38,791 nt of DNA from Elusimicrobiota bacterium (lineage in GTDB: Bacteria; Elusimicrobiota; Elusimicrobia; Elusimicrobiales; UBA9959): the NCBI GenBank assembly GCA_030651035.1, contig JAUSCK010000010.1, positions 1 to 38,791 of the forward strand. The letters are read 5' to 3'. The position numbers and the translations under genes were made by a program. This document shows positions 15,813-23,043 of this stretch, piece after piece (the stretch's first letter is position 1; the number at the start of each line of letters is the position of its first letter). A model generated the notes under the pieces. That model saw only the letters and a list, made by a program, of their open reading frames with translations, was not told the origin of the DNA and searched no databases.

Positions 15813-16745
15813 TCAGCCGCCTTTCGCTTTCTCTGCCGCATCGTACTTATGCAGCCGGGCGCGGAAATTTTTTATCAGCCGGTCCACCAGCGGGTTTTGC
15901 CATTTTCTCTTGCGCGTGACAAGGAAGACGGACTCGTAGATTCCCATCGCGCGGCTGGCGCCGATCACCCTGAGTCCTCGCCGCGGCAGGCTTGAGGCCA
16001 CGGTAAACTCGTTGAGAGGCGCGATGCCGTGTCCAGCCAGCGCTAAGCGCCGGGCCAGCTCGACATCCTGGACTTCAGCTATCACATTGGGCTGTATGTT
16101 CCACAATGCCAGCGCGTCCTGGATCTGATGATAGACCTGGCTGGGCAGGGAAGGGAGGATGAACGGAACCTTATTCAGATCTGCCGGGAGCTTTCTGCAC
16201 CGTTTGGCTAAATGCGGCGCCGCCGCCAGAATAACTGGGATCTTGCAGATAAGGTTGTTGAACAGTTCCCCTTGTTCCGGGCTCCGCATGCTTACATCGG
16301 AAAGAACCACGTCCAACTTCTGCTGATCCAGCCCGGTTAAAAGTTCGCTGAGGCTGCCCTCCTGCACGGCGACATGGGCCAGAGTGGTGTCTTTAAGCAC
16401 ACATTCCAGGAGCGCGTGCCCGAAGGCGCGCGGAGTGGCGTTCAGTATTCCCACCTGGATCGCAATGCGGCCGACCCGCGGCCGGTCGCGTATTGCGTCC
16501 TCAAGTTCCCTGCCCATTTCAAAAATACTTTCCGCGTAATTCAGCACCAGGCGGCCGTCATCCGTAAGGAAAAGCCGCCGGTTCTTCCTTTCAAAGAGCT
16601 TGCGCCCCAAGGATGCCTCCAATAATTTAAGCTGGGCGCTGAGCGTGGATTGGGCCAGATATAGGATTTTCGAGGCCTTGCTGATGCCCCCTTCCTTGGC
16701 GATAGTGTAAAAGTATTGTAAGTGATGATAGTTTATTGAATACAT
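15813..16745 (-). CDS. LysR-family regulator, NhaR-like
   Basis: The 310-residue protein has an N-terminal winged helix-turn-helix (residues about 3-62; NYHHLQYFYTIAKEGGISKA and STLSAQLKLLEASLGRKLFE) and a LysR effector-binding domain. The opening NYHHLQYFYTIAKEG is characteristic of NhaR, which senses Na+/alkaline stress and activates nhaA and envelope genes; conservation continues through GRLVLNYAESIFEMG. It is divergent from the stress cluster starting at 16843 and shares its promoter region, so it plausibly controls that cluster. Effector unknown; no nhaA lies in the window. Confidence 0.88.
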   Translation of the reverse strand: MYSINYHHLQYFYTIAKEGGISKASKILYLAQSTLSAQLKLLEASLGRKLFERKNRRLFLTDDGRLVLNYAESIFEMGRELEDAIRDRPRVGRIAIQVGILNATPRAFGHALLECVLKDTTLAHVAVQEGSLSELLTGLDQQKLDVVLSDVSMRSPEQGELFNNLICKIPVILAAAPHLAKRCRKLPADLNKVPFILPSLPSQVYHQIQDALALWNIQPNVIAEVQDVELARRLALAGHGIAPLNEFTVASSLPRRGLRVIGASRAMGIYESVFLVTRKRKWQNPLVDRLIKNFRARLHKYDAAEKAKGG

Positions 16746-16761
16746 AGTATTATGCGAAGTT

Positions 16762-16770
16762 ATTATACCA
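16762..16770 (-). promoter_or_regulatory. Extended -10 promoter of the LysR gene
   Basis: On the minus strand TGGTATAAT (16770-16762) gives an extended -10 with hexamer TATAAT at 16767-16762, 17 bp before the ATG. The -35 is poor (TTGTAA at a short 14-bp spacing). The element lies between the two divergent genes, as expected for autoregulation by a LysR protein. Confidence 0.5.
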
Positions 16771-16780
16771 AATTATCTAT

Positions 16781-16809
16781 TTTACAAAAGCATAGCCGGC
16801 TGGTATACT
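16781..16809 (+). promoter_or_regulatory. Sigma70-type promoter of the stress cluster
   Basis: TTTACA (16781-16786), a 17-bp spacer and TATACT (16804-16809) with a TGG extension precede the DUF1232 gene by 33 bp. It overlaps the region where the divergent NhaR-like regulator would bind. Confidence 0.65.
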
Positions 16810-16842
16810 TCTAACAGTAGCCGCAGGATACGGAGGAATATT

Positions 16843-17421
16843 ATGCTGAACGCTTTACAGGGGCAATTAAAATTGATGGCCGCCGACCCTAAAGACCCTT
16901 TCGCCGCCATCATCCGCAAACTGGCCGGGCCGCGCGACGCCGCCGGCTACGAACAGCCGCTTCGCGCGCTGATCCTGGCTATGCCGGCTATGGCAGGGCA
17001 GGTCCGCGCCTGGATGACTGAATCAAAGTTCGCCTCTCCGATAAGCCGCCTGCACGGGTTCGCGATGTCCTACCTGTACAGCCCCGAAGATTTCCTGCCT
17101 GAGAGCAGTATGGGTTTCTTCGGGTATCTGGACGACGCTTACCTTATTGCGCGGGTTTATCACCGGACCGTTCTTGAGGCCGATTTCTTCGGGAACAAGC
17201 GTTTCTCCGAGAATGAAACGCTTCCGGGAGACGTTCATAACTGGATCAAACTTGCCCGGGAATTGATTCCTGTGGAAACCGCGGCTATAGACAGCATGTT
17301 GGAAGAAGTGTTCCTTAAACGCTACGGTAATTATTCAGCGTTGATTTCCCGGGCCGCCAGGGCCGGCAGCCGCAGTTGCCGCCCTGCCGAGAACGAGCGG
17401 GAGGTGCGTGAGAATAATTAA
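16843..17421 (+). CDS. DUF1232 (YkvA-like) protein
   Basis: The 192-residue protein contains a DUF1232 segment: SRLHGFAMSYLYSPEDFLPE followed by GFFGYLDDAYLIARVYH, matching the family pattern Y-L-S/D-P-x-D-x-P...G-x-x-D-D. DUF1232 proteins are small, membrane-associated in many bacteria and of unknown function. The start follows CGGAGGAAT. Its end overlaps the start of the next gene by 14 bp, so the two are translationally coupled. First gene of the plus-strand stress cluster. Confidence 0.75.
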   Translation: MLNALQGQLKLMAADPKDPFAAIIRKLAGPRDAAGYEQPLRALILAMPAMAGQVRAWMTESKFASPISRLHGFAMSYLYSPEDFLPESSMGFFGYLDDAYLIARVYHRTVLEADFFGNKRFSENETLPGDVHNWIKLARELIPVETAAIDSMLEEVFLKRYGNYSALISRAARAGSRSCRPAENEREVRENN

Positions 17422-17650
17422 GGCCTGGTGCGTCCTCGCGCTGGGCTGGGTATTGGTGGCCGCGGGGGTGATCCTTATTCCGCTGCCGGGGCCGGGCCTC
17501 CTGGTGGTATTAGTCGGCGTGGCGGTCCTTTCGCTGGAATCCCCCAGGGCCAGATGGCTGCTTTCAAAGTGCAGGGCATCTTTCCGCTCCGCCTGGCCGG
17601 AAGGCTACATCCGCATGGAGCGGTTGCGCCTGTGGATTAAAAAGTGGTAA
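17408..17650 (+). CDS. PGPGW-type small membrane protein
   Basis: The 80-residue protein has a hydrophobic hairpin (residues about 5-43) built around IPLPGPGLLVVLVGVAVLSLE, the motif of the PGPGW/TIGR02611 family of putative transmembrane proteins; the tail is basic and amphipathic (RWLLSKCRASFR, RLRLWIKKW). Function is unknown. The GTG start lies inside the end of the DUF1232 gene, 4 bp after GGGAGG, so expression is coupled to it. Confidence 0.72.
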   Translation: MRIIKAWCVLALGWVLVAAGVILIPLPGPGLLVVLVGVAVLSLESPRARWLLSKCRASFRSAWPEGYIRMERLRLWIKKW

Positions 17651-17685
17651 TTGTAAATAAAACTGCCGGCAGAGGTTGAAACTAT

Positions 17686-18570
17686 ATGGCAAAAAGAGTC
17701 CTTCTTTTCGTGACAGTTAATATTTTGGTAGTGATAACCCTATCAATAGTGATGCAGGTGCTGGGTGTTCAGCCATATCTGAGCGCACGCGGCATCAATT
17801 ACCAATCCCTGGCGATATTCTGCCTGGTGTGGGGCATGGGCGGGGCCTTTATCTCCCTGGGAATCTCGCGCATTACGGCCAAGTGGATGATGGGCGTAAA
17901 AGTGATAAGCCCGGATTCGGCGCAGGGCGAACTGGGCGAGCTGGTCCGGACAGTGCACCGCCTTGCCCAGGCAGCGGGGATTGAGAAAATGCCGGAGGTC
18001 GGCTATTACGACAGCCAGGAGATCAACGCTTTCGCCACCGGCCCCACGCGTAACCGGGCGCTGGTGGCGGTGTCCACGGGGCTGCTGGGCCGGCTGACCC
18101 GCGACCAGGTGGAGGGCGTGCTGGGGCACGAAGTAGCGCATATCGCCAACGGCGACATGGTGACGATGACCCTAGTGCAGGGAATAATAAACGCGTTCGT
18201 GATGTTCCTCGCGCGCATAGCGGGGTTTATTATAAGCCAGCGGTTCAGGGCGGAGTCCCGGCGCATGGTGAGTATGGTCACGGTGCTGGTGCTTGAGATC
18301 GCGTTGAGCATTCTCGGGACTTTTGTTACGGCCTGGTTCTCGCGGCGGCGGGAATTCAGGGCCGACTCCGGCGGCGCAAGGCTTGCGGGCCGGGAGAAGA
18401 TGCTGGCCGCTCTCAAGGCGCTCAAGCATACGGCGGAATTATCCGTCACTGACAATCACCCGTCCCTGGCGACGCTTAAGATTTCGGGCCGCCCCGGAGG
18501 ATTTATGGCGCTGCTTTCCACCCATCCTCCCATAGAGGTTAGGATAGCGGCGCTTACGCGGATGGAATAG
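17686..18570 (+). CDS. htpX: Membrane zinc protease HtpX
   Basis: This 294-residue M48 metalloprotease has two N-terminal transmembrane helices (about residues 5-25 and 38-58), the zinc site H148-E149-x-x-H152 (VLGHEVAHIANGDM), two further helices and the third ligand E223 (RRREFRADSGGARLAG). HtpX degrades misfolded membrane proteins and is part of envelope stress responses together with FtsH. Length matches the family (about 290). It is 35 bp after the PGPGW gene and fits a cluster of envelope stress functions. Confidence 0.94.
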   Translation: MAKRVLLFVTVNILVVITLSIVMQVLGVQPYLSARGINYQSLAIFCLVWGMGGAFISLGISRITAKWMMGVKVISPDSAQGELGELVRTVHRLAQAAGIEKMPEVGYYDSQEINAFATGPTRNRALVAVSTGLLGRLTRDQVEGVLGHEVAHIANGDMVTMTLVQGIINAFVMFLARIAGFIISQRFRAESRRMVSMVTVLVLEIALSILGTFVTAWFSRRREFRADSGGARLAGREKMLAALKALKHTAELSVTDNHPSLATLKISGRPGGFMALLSTHPPIEVRIAALTRME

Positions 18571-18586
18571 CGAAACAAAGGTAACC

Positions 18587-18680
18587 ACAGGAGTATTTCC
18601 CAATGGGTAAAAGTATGAACCTGTCCAATAAGCATTCCCGTATCCCTTCTGGAAATAGTTCATTCCAGCCGCTGCGGGAA
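18587..18680 (+). ncRNA. Structured leader upstream of TerC/Alx gene
   Basis: The 202-bp gap before the TerC-type gene folds into two hairpins. The first is ACAGG (18587-18591) with CCTGT (18620-18624), enclosing TTTCCC (18596-18601) with GGG(T)AAA (18605-18611). The second is TTCCCG (18635-18640) with CGGGAA (18675-18680), enclosing a perfect CTGGAA (18649-18654) with TTCCAG (18663-18668). TerC/Alx genes are often under yybP-ykoY manganese riboswitches, but I cannot match that consensus here. Possibly a different regulatory leader, or the htpX terminator region. Confidence 0.4.
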
Positions 18681-18772
18681 GTGCGGTGTTTACATAGGTC
18701 ATACTGTGCGTCATCGGTGCTGTTAAGCTGCTTATTGAATTTCTCGGCCTGTAAATCTGGAAGGAGGAACCT

Positions 18773-19747
18773 GTGAGTAACGAAGCTATTCTGTGGATCG
18801 TCTTCAATGTGGTCGTCGCCGGCCTGCTATACCTTGACCTTAAGGTTATAAACCGCCACGCGCACGTCGTTACTTTCCGTGAGGCCGCTTTATGGAGCGT
18901 TGTCTGGATCGGCCTTGCCCTTCTTTTTAATCTGGGAATTTATCAGTTCATGGGCAAGCAGAAAGCCCTGGAATTCCTGACGGCTTATGTCATCGAAAAA
19001 AGCCTGTCGGTGGACAACCTGTTTATTTTTGTCATGATCTTCTCCCACTTCGGCGTTGAGCCCAAGTACCAGCCGCGGATACTGCATTGGGGCATTCTCG
19101 GAGCGCTTGTTATGCGTTTTGTCCTTATATTGGCGGGGGTGCAGCTCATTAGCTCCTTCCACTGGATCATCTATATCTTCGGGGCTTTCCTTGTCTATAC
19201 CGGGATTAAAATGGCCCTAACTGGGGACCAAAAGATAGAGCCGGAGGAAAACGCGCTTCTTCGCCTCTTCAGGCGGTTCCTGCCGTTCACCAAAGAACGC
19301 TCAGGTGAGGACTTCTTCGTGAAGAAAGGGGATGTCTGGCGCGCGACACCGCTTTTTGCGGCGCTTATAGTGGTAGAGGCCTCGGACCTGGTCTTCGCGG
19401 TGGATTCTATTCCCGCCGTATTATCCATAACCACCAATACATTTATAGTTTACACTTCCAATGTGTTCGCTATATTGGGCCTGCGGGCGCTCTATTTCCT
19501 GCTGGCCGGTGTAATGGGTATGTTCCGGTATTTGAGAATTGGCCTTTCCGTAGTTCTTTGCTATGTGGGCGTAAAGATGCTCCTGATGGGCATTTATAAA
19601 ATACACACAGGCGTTTCCCTTGGGATCGTGCTTGGTATCCTGGCGGTGTCGATATTGGCCTCTGTTCTGATTAAGGAGAAAATAGAAGACGAGCCCGGGG
19701 GGGGCGACGAACAAGACACCGGCGGGGGCAAGGATTCTCAAATATGA
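18773..19747 (+). CDS. TerC/Alx-family membrane protein (probable Mn2+ exporter)
   Basis: The 324-residue protein starts at a GTG 6 bp after AGGAGG and has about nine transmembrane helices. Family signatures are present: EKSLSVDNLFIFVMIFSHFG with the acidic/Asn residues of the first conserved block, and VVEASDLVFAVDSIPAVLSI in the second. TerC family proteins (TerC, Alx, MeeY) have been linked to tellurite resistance, alkaline pH and manganese efflux. The C-terminus is a charged Gly-rich tail (EDEPGGGDEQDTGGGKDS). The next small reading frame overlaps its stop codon (ATGA). Confidence 0.9.
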   Translation: MSNEAILWIVFNVVVAGLLYLDLKVINRHAHVVTFREAALWSVVWIGLALLFNLGIYQFMGKQKALEFLTAYVIEKSLSVDNLFIFVMIFSHFGVEPKYQPRILHWGILGALVMRFVLILAGVQLISSFHWIIYIFGAFLVYTGIKMALTGDQKIEPEENALLRLFRRFLPFTKERSGEDFFVKKGDVWRATPLFAALIVVEASDLVFAVDSIPAVLSITTNTFIVYTSNVFAILGLRALYFLLAGVMGMFRYLRIGLSVVLCYVGVKMLLMGIYKIHTGVSLGIVLGILAVSILASVLIKEKIEDEPGGGDEQDTGGGKDSQI

Positions 19748-19824
19748 GCCAACAATGGAAAGCCCGTATAAGCCTGACTATACTGCTGCTGCTTTTATTT
19801 TCGTTCGTTATCACCATGTTCTGA
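19744..19824 (+). CDS. 26-residue membrane peptide coupled to TerC gene
   Basis: An ATG overlaps the TerC stop as ATGA (19744-19747) and opens a 26-codon frame reading MSQQWKARIS then TILLLLLFSFVITMF, a single hydrophobic helix with a short basic N-terminus. The overlap arrangement, the single-pass topology and the position 12 bp before the carbonic anhydrase start suggest a real small protein, possibly an accessory of the TerC-type transporter. No similar protein is known to me, and chance is not excluded. Confidence 0.45.
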   Translation: MSQQWKARISLTILLLLLFSFVITMF

Positions 19825-19836
19825 CCCAAGAGATCT

Positions 19837-20400
19837 ATGATAGACACTTTTCTCAAAACGGTAGTAACCACGGCCGAAATACCGGTAAACCTGAAGAACA
19901 CGCCCTTTGGACGGCTTCTTGAATATCAGAATTGCGGCCTGCCTCTGCCGAAATGTTCCAGCGCCGAGCTCCTGGTCTGCATGTGTATGGACAACCGCAA
20001 GCAGCTGCGGCTGCCTGATAACTTCGCCTACATCCTGCGCACAGGAGGCGGCAACATCCGCCAGAGCGAGTTCAAGGTCTCCTATGCCATCGGTGTGGGC
20101 GGCGTGCGCCATATAGCGCTTATCGCGCACGATAACTGCGGGATGGTAAACCTCGCCTCCAAGCGCAAGGCCTTTATCTCTGGTCTGGTGGAGAATGCGG
20201 GCTGGCGCCCCAGACAGGCTATGGATTATTTCGACGCGAACGCGCAGCTTTATGAGATCGGCAGCGAGATAGGATTCGTGCTGTCGGAGGCCCGGCGGCT
20301 GAATTCACTTTACCCTAAAGTGAAAGTGCTCCCTATGTTTTACAAACTGTCGGACGGAAAGCTGTATTTGATCAAGAGCGGCCAAGCGCCTCAACTATGA
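19837..20400 (+). CDS. Beta-type carbonic anhydrase-like protein
   Basis: The 187-residue protein carries the zinc site of beta-carbonic anhydrases: C50-x-D52-x-R54 (CMCMDNRKQL) and H98-x-x-C101 (IALIAHDNCGM). The Asp/Arg pair of the catalytic dyad is present, followed by YILRTGGGNIRQSEFKVSYA, the usual substrate-channel segment. Activity would be CO2 hydration to bicarbonate in the cytoplasm. The C-terminal region is unusual (FYKLSDGKLYLIKSG) compared with plant-type enzymes, so a subfamily with another role is possible. It lies within the stress cluster, 12 bp after the small membrane peptide. Confidence 0.78.
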   Translation: MIDTFLKTVVTTAEIPVNLKNTPFGRLLEYQNCGLPLPKCSSAELLVCMCMDNRKQLRLPDNFAYILRTGGGNIRQSEFKVSYAIGVGGVRHIALIAHDNCGMVNLASKRKAFISGLVENAGWRPRQAMDYFDANAQLYEIGSEIGFVLSEARRLNSLYPKVKVLPMFYKLSDGKLYLIKSGQAPQL

Positions 20401-20464
20401 TAACCTCCGTGACACAATGGATACTGACAAGGCGGGGCTGGACCCCGGAAAAGGATGTGTGAAT

Positions 20465-21040
20465 ATGATGACGGAAACAATGAAAGCGGGAGAATTGGGA
20501 AAGGGGGCCAGGTTAGGCAAGGTGTTTGGCAGCATCATTGTCGCAAGCCAATGGCTGCAGGCGCCGCTGTATTTTGGATTAATTGTGGCGCAGGGTATTT
20601 ATGTTTACCAGTTCTGCGTCGAGCTCTTCCACCTGGTAAAGGGGCTGGGCGGGTTCAAGGCGCAGGATATAATGCTGATGGTCCTCGGCCTTATTGACGT
20701 GGTCATGATCTCCAACCTGCTGATAATGGTGATCATCGGGGGGTATCACACATTTGTGGCCAAAATCGAGTTCAGCGAGCAGAACCCGCCGGACTGGCTG
20801 GACCATGTAAACGCCAGCACGATGAAAGTCAAACTGTCCATGGCGCTTATCGGGATCAGTTCGATACATCTGCTGAAGTCGTTTATCGAGATAGAGAGCC
20901 TTCAAAGGGCCAATGTGTATATACAGATGGGGATACACTTCCTCTTTATAATTTCCGCGATCGGCCTGGCGTACGTCGCCAGAATGTCAGAGATAGCTGT
21001 CGCTGAAAGCCGCGCGCCGCGCAAAACGGAGGCCGCGTAG
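20465..21040 (+). CDS. UPF0114/YqhA-family inner membrane protein
   Basis: The 191-residue protein has about four transmembrane helices, including APLYFGLIVAQGIYVYQF and VLGLIDVVMISNLLIMVIIG, and the conserved YHTFVAKIEF and WLDHVNASTMKVKLSMALIG blocks of the UPF0114 family. Biological role is unknown. The frame is open from an ATG at 20417, but the ATG at 20465 sits a suitable distance after AAGGATG and begins the conserved region soon after; the next codon is also ATG. Confidence 0.82.
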   Translation: MMTETMKAGELGKGARLGKVFGSIIVASQWLQAPLYFGLIVAQGIYVYQFCVELFHLVKGLGGFKAQDIMLMVLGLIDVVMISNLLIMVIIGGYHTFVAKIEFSEQNPPDWLDHVNASTMKVKLSMALIGISSIHLLKSFIEIESLQRANVYIQMGIHFLFIISAIGLAYVARMSEIAVAESRAPRKTEAA

Positions 21041-21095
21041 GCAGGCTTCGCAGACGCTTCCATAGATACCGGGTGCCGGTGTACAAGGATTATGT

Positions 21096-21965
21096 ATGGC
21101 TAAAACATTTTTTGACGAGCTTGAAGAATTTTTTGATAAATTAAAAAAACAGAATGGAGGCAAAATGGAAAAAGAGTTATCGGTAAAAATGTTAATCCCC
21201 GTGATAGCGGTGGCGGTGGTGGTGCTGTTGTCTTCGACGTTCTTTATAGTTCCGCCCGGAGAGGTGGCTATAAAGACGCGCCTCGGGGCTATAGTGGATT
21301 CCTACAGCGAGGGCTTGAATTTCAAGCTGCCCTTCCTGGAGAGCGTAACCAAGTTCTCCATACAGATACAGCGGGCCAATATCAAGACGCAGGCTTTCTC
21401 GAAGGACTTACAGACGATGAATGTTAACCTGGTGGTTAACCACCGCATACAGAAAGAGACCGCGGTCAGCATTTACCGGAATCTGGGGCCGAATTATGTG
21501 GAGAACATCGTGGACCCTGCGGTGCAGGAAGTCTTTAAGGCCATAGCGGCCCGCTACTCCGCCGAAAGGGTGATCTCCGAGCGCAACGCGCTGGTGCAGG
21601 AGCTTAATCTGGAGGTAAAAGAACGGCTTACGAAAAAAGAGATCATCGTTACGGATATTTCCGTGACCGACCTGGACTTTACCGAGCAGTTCCTGCGGGC
21701 CGTGGAAGACAAACAGGTGGCGGACCAGCAGGCCCAAATGGCAGGGAAGCTCGTGGAGAAAGCCAAACGCGATGCCGAACAGCAGATCGCCAAATCACGC
21801 GGCGAGGCTGAGGCCCTGCGCATGCAGCGCGAGCAGGTTACCCCCGCGCTTATTGAGCTGCGTAAGGTTGACGCCCAGCTTAAGGCCATAGAGAAATGGA
21901 ACGGCGTGCTGCCGGGCTATGTCGGCGCCGGCGTGCCGTTTATTTCAGTAGGCGCAGGGAAATAG
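21096..21965 (+). CDS. SPFH/prohibitin-family membrane protein
   Basis: The 289-residue protein has an N-terminal membrane anchor (IPVIAVAVVVLLSSTFFIV), an SPFH/band-7 domain (VPPGEVAIKTRLGAIVDSY, INV-type strands, RYSAERVISERNALVQELN) and a coiled coil rich in Gln, Ala and Glu (about residues 205-250; QVADQQAQMAGKLVEKAKRD). Prohibitin-type proteins form large ring assemblies that scaffold membrane proteases such as FtsH, which agrees with the nearby HtpX. An alternative ATG at 21165 with GGAGG would drop 23 residues; the first ATG has AAGGA and encodes an acidic amphipathic helix. Both starts are possible. Confidence 0.88.
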   Translation: MAKTFFDELEEFFDKLKKQNGGKMEKELSVKMLIPVIAVAVVVLLSSTFFIVPPGEVAIKTRLGAIVDSYSEGLNFKLPFLESVTKFSIQIQRANIKTQAFSKDLQTMNVNLVVNHRIQKETAVSIYRNLGPNYVENIVDPAVQEVFKAIAARYSAERVISERNALVQELNLEVKERLTKKEIIVTDISVTDLDFTEQFLRAVEDKQVADQQAQMAGKLVEKAKRDAEQQIAKSRGEAEALRMQREQVTPALIELRKVDAQLKAIEKWNGVLPGYVGAGVPFISVGAGK

Positions 21966-21981
21966 TTCTTTGTAAGTGGAT

Positions 21982-22055
21982 AGCGCATAAAGGTCTGGTT
22001 CCGTACCCAGGCCTGTATTATACCCGGGCTTCAAACGGCCTTTATGCGCTTTTAT
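21982..22055 (+). ncRNA. Three-way-junction RNA or terminator before DUF47 gene
   Basis: A perfect 12-bp stem, AGCGCATAAAGG (21982-21993) with CCTTTATGCGCT (22039-22050), encloses two further hairpins: CTGG with CCAG around a TTCCGTAC-type loop (about 21995-22010) and GCCTG with CGGGC (about 22011-22029). The closing strand is followed by TTTTATT. It can act as the terminator for the prohibitin gene, but its branched inside and its place 40 bp before the next start also fit a riboswitch-like or processed RNA. I do not recognise a known family. Confidence 0.55.
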
Positions 22056-22095
22056 TAAAGTTTAAGGGCACTCACACATGTTACCGGGAGAAACT

Positions 22096-22722
22096 ATGGG
22101 CATTAATTTCGTTCCGAAAGAAGAGAAGTTCTTCGATTACCTTAATATGCAGGCCGAGAACCTGTTGAAAGCTGCCTCATTCTTCAAGACGGCTGTGAAG
22201 GACGGGGTGCTGGATGAGGGCGAAGTCAGGAAAATGAGCGACCTTGAGCATGAGGGCGACACGCTGGGCCACGAGATCACGGATATGCTCAACCGCACCT
22301 TTATTACCCCGATAGACCGGGAAGATATTTATACGCTGTCTAATGGTCTCGACAACGTGCTGGACCTGCTCAATGCCATGGCCGGGCGCATCAGTCTCTA
22401 TAAGATCAACCCGGCGGATGAATATTTTGCGCAGTTAGTGGACCTGATAGACCAATCCGCGGCCGCGCTGGCCGGGGCGGTCAAGCATATGCCCGACACC
22501 AAGCGGCAGCGCCGCGTGCTGGATTACTGCATTGAGGTCAACCGCCTGGAGAACCTGGGAGACTCAGTGCGTGAAAAAGCCATAGGGCATCTCTTTGAAA
22601 CCGAGAAGGACCCGATGGCCGTGATAAAATGGAAGGAGATCTACGAGACCGCGGAGGGCGCCCTGGATAATTGTGAACATGTGGCGAAGCTCATAGAGTC
22701 GATACTGGTGAAACATGGCTAG
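22096..22722 (+). CDS. DUF47 (PhoU-like) phosphate transport regulator
   Basis: The 208-residue protein is all helical and matches the DUF47/TIGR00153 family (KEEKFFDYLNMQAENLLKAA, DLEHEGDTLGHEITDMLNRT, FITPIDREDIYTLSNGLDNV). The paired acidic motifs E-x-x-x-D are typical of the PhoU-like fold, which binds metal clusters. DUF47 genes usually precede a Pit-type phosphate permease, but no pit gene is found here. The ATG at 22096 follows GGGAG; an upstream ATG at 22078 lacks a site. Last complete gene of the stress cluster. Confidence 0.87.
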   Translation: MGINFVPKEEKFFDYLNMQAENLLKAASFFKTAVKDGVLDEGEVRKMSDLEHEGDTLGHEITDMLNRTFITPIDREDIYTLSNGLDNVLDLLNAMAGRISLYKINPADEYFAQLVDLIDQSAAALAGAVKHMPDTKRQRRVLDYCIEVNRLENLGDSVREKAIGHLFETEKDPMAVIKWKEIYETAEGALDNCEHVAKLIESILVKHG

Positions 22723-22787
22723 CGCGCTCATCCCCGTCGAAGGTCGACCACCTGTTCCACAAGGGACTATACGTAAAGGAAACAACG

Positions 22788-22912
22788 ATGAAACTTCTTA
22801 GCAGCCTCTCTTCAATAAGGTTTTTTCTCACGCTTTCGGGGGGTTTGTGCTGGTTATGTTCACTTACTTTGAAGTAAACTATCTATTATCAGGGCTGCAC
22901 AGTTACGGTTAA
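22788..22912 (+). pseudogene. Small membrane protein gene interrupted at a G6 run
   Basis: An ATG with AAAGGAAAC upstream starts MKLLSSLSSIRFFLTLSGG. The zero frame meets a stop at 22875-22877, but a one-base shift at the G6 run (22838-22843) continues as FVLVMFTYFEVNYLLSGLHS YG to a TAA at 22910-22912, giving a sensible helix-plus-tail protein of about 42 residues. Either a frameshifted remnant, a sequencing error or a slippage-controlled small gene. The rest of the 22723-23043 gap shows nothing I can assign. Confidence 0.35.
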
Positions 22913-23043
22913 TCTCAGGAAAGGCGCTGGAAGCAGCTTTTTATGGCGGAATATCGGAATCAATCTGCAGGCATAAGACTATGTTATGACGGCACCTGCC
23001 GAATATTTAATTAAAAATGCTGAAAAAGCGGTATGGAGGAAAC

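Noticed and set aside
18571-18772. yybP-ykoY manganese riboswitch before the TerC-type gene
   Set aside because: The conserved 5' and 3' riboswitch sequences could not be aligned by eye; only generic hairpins are visible.
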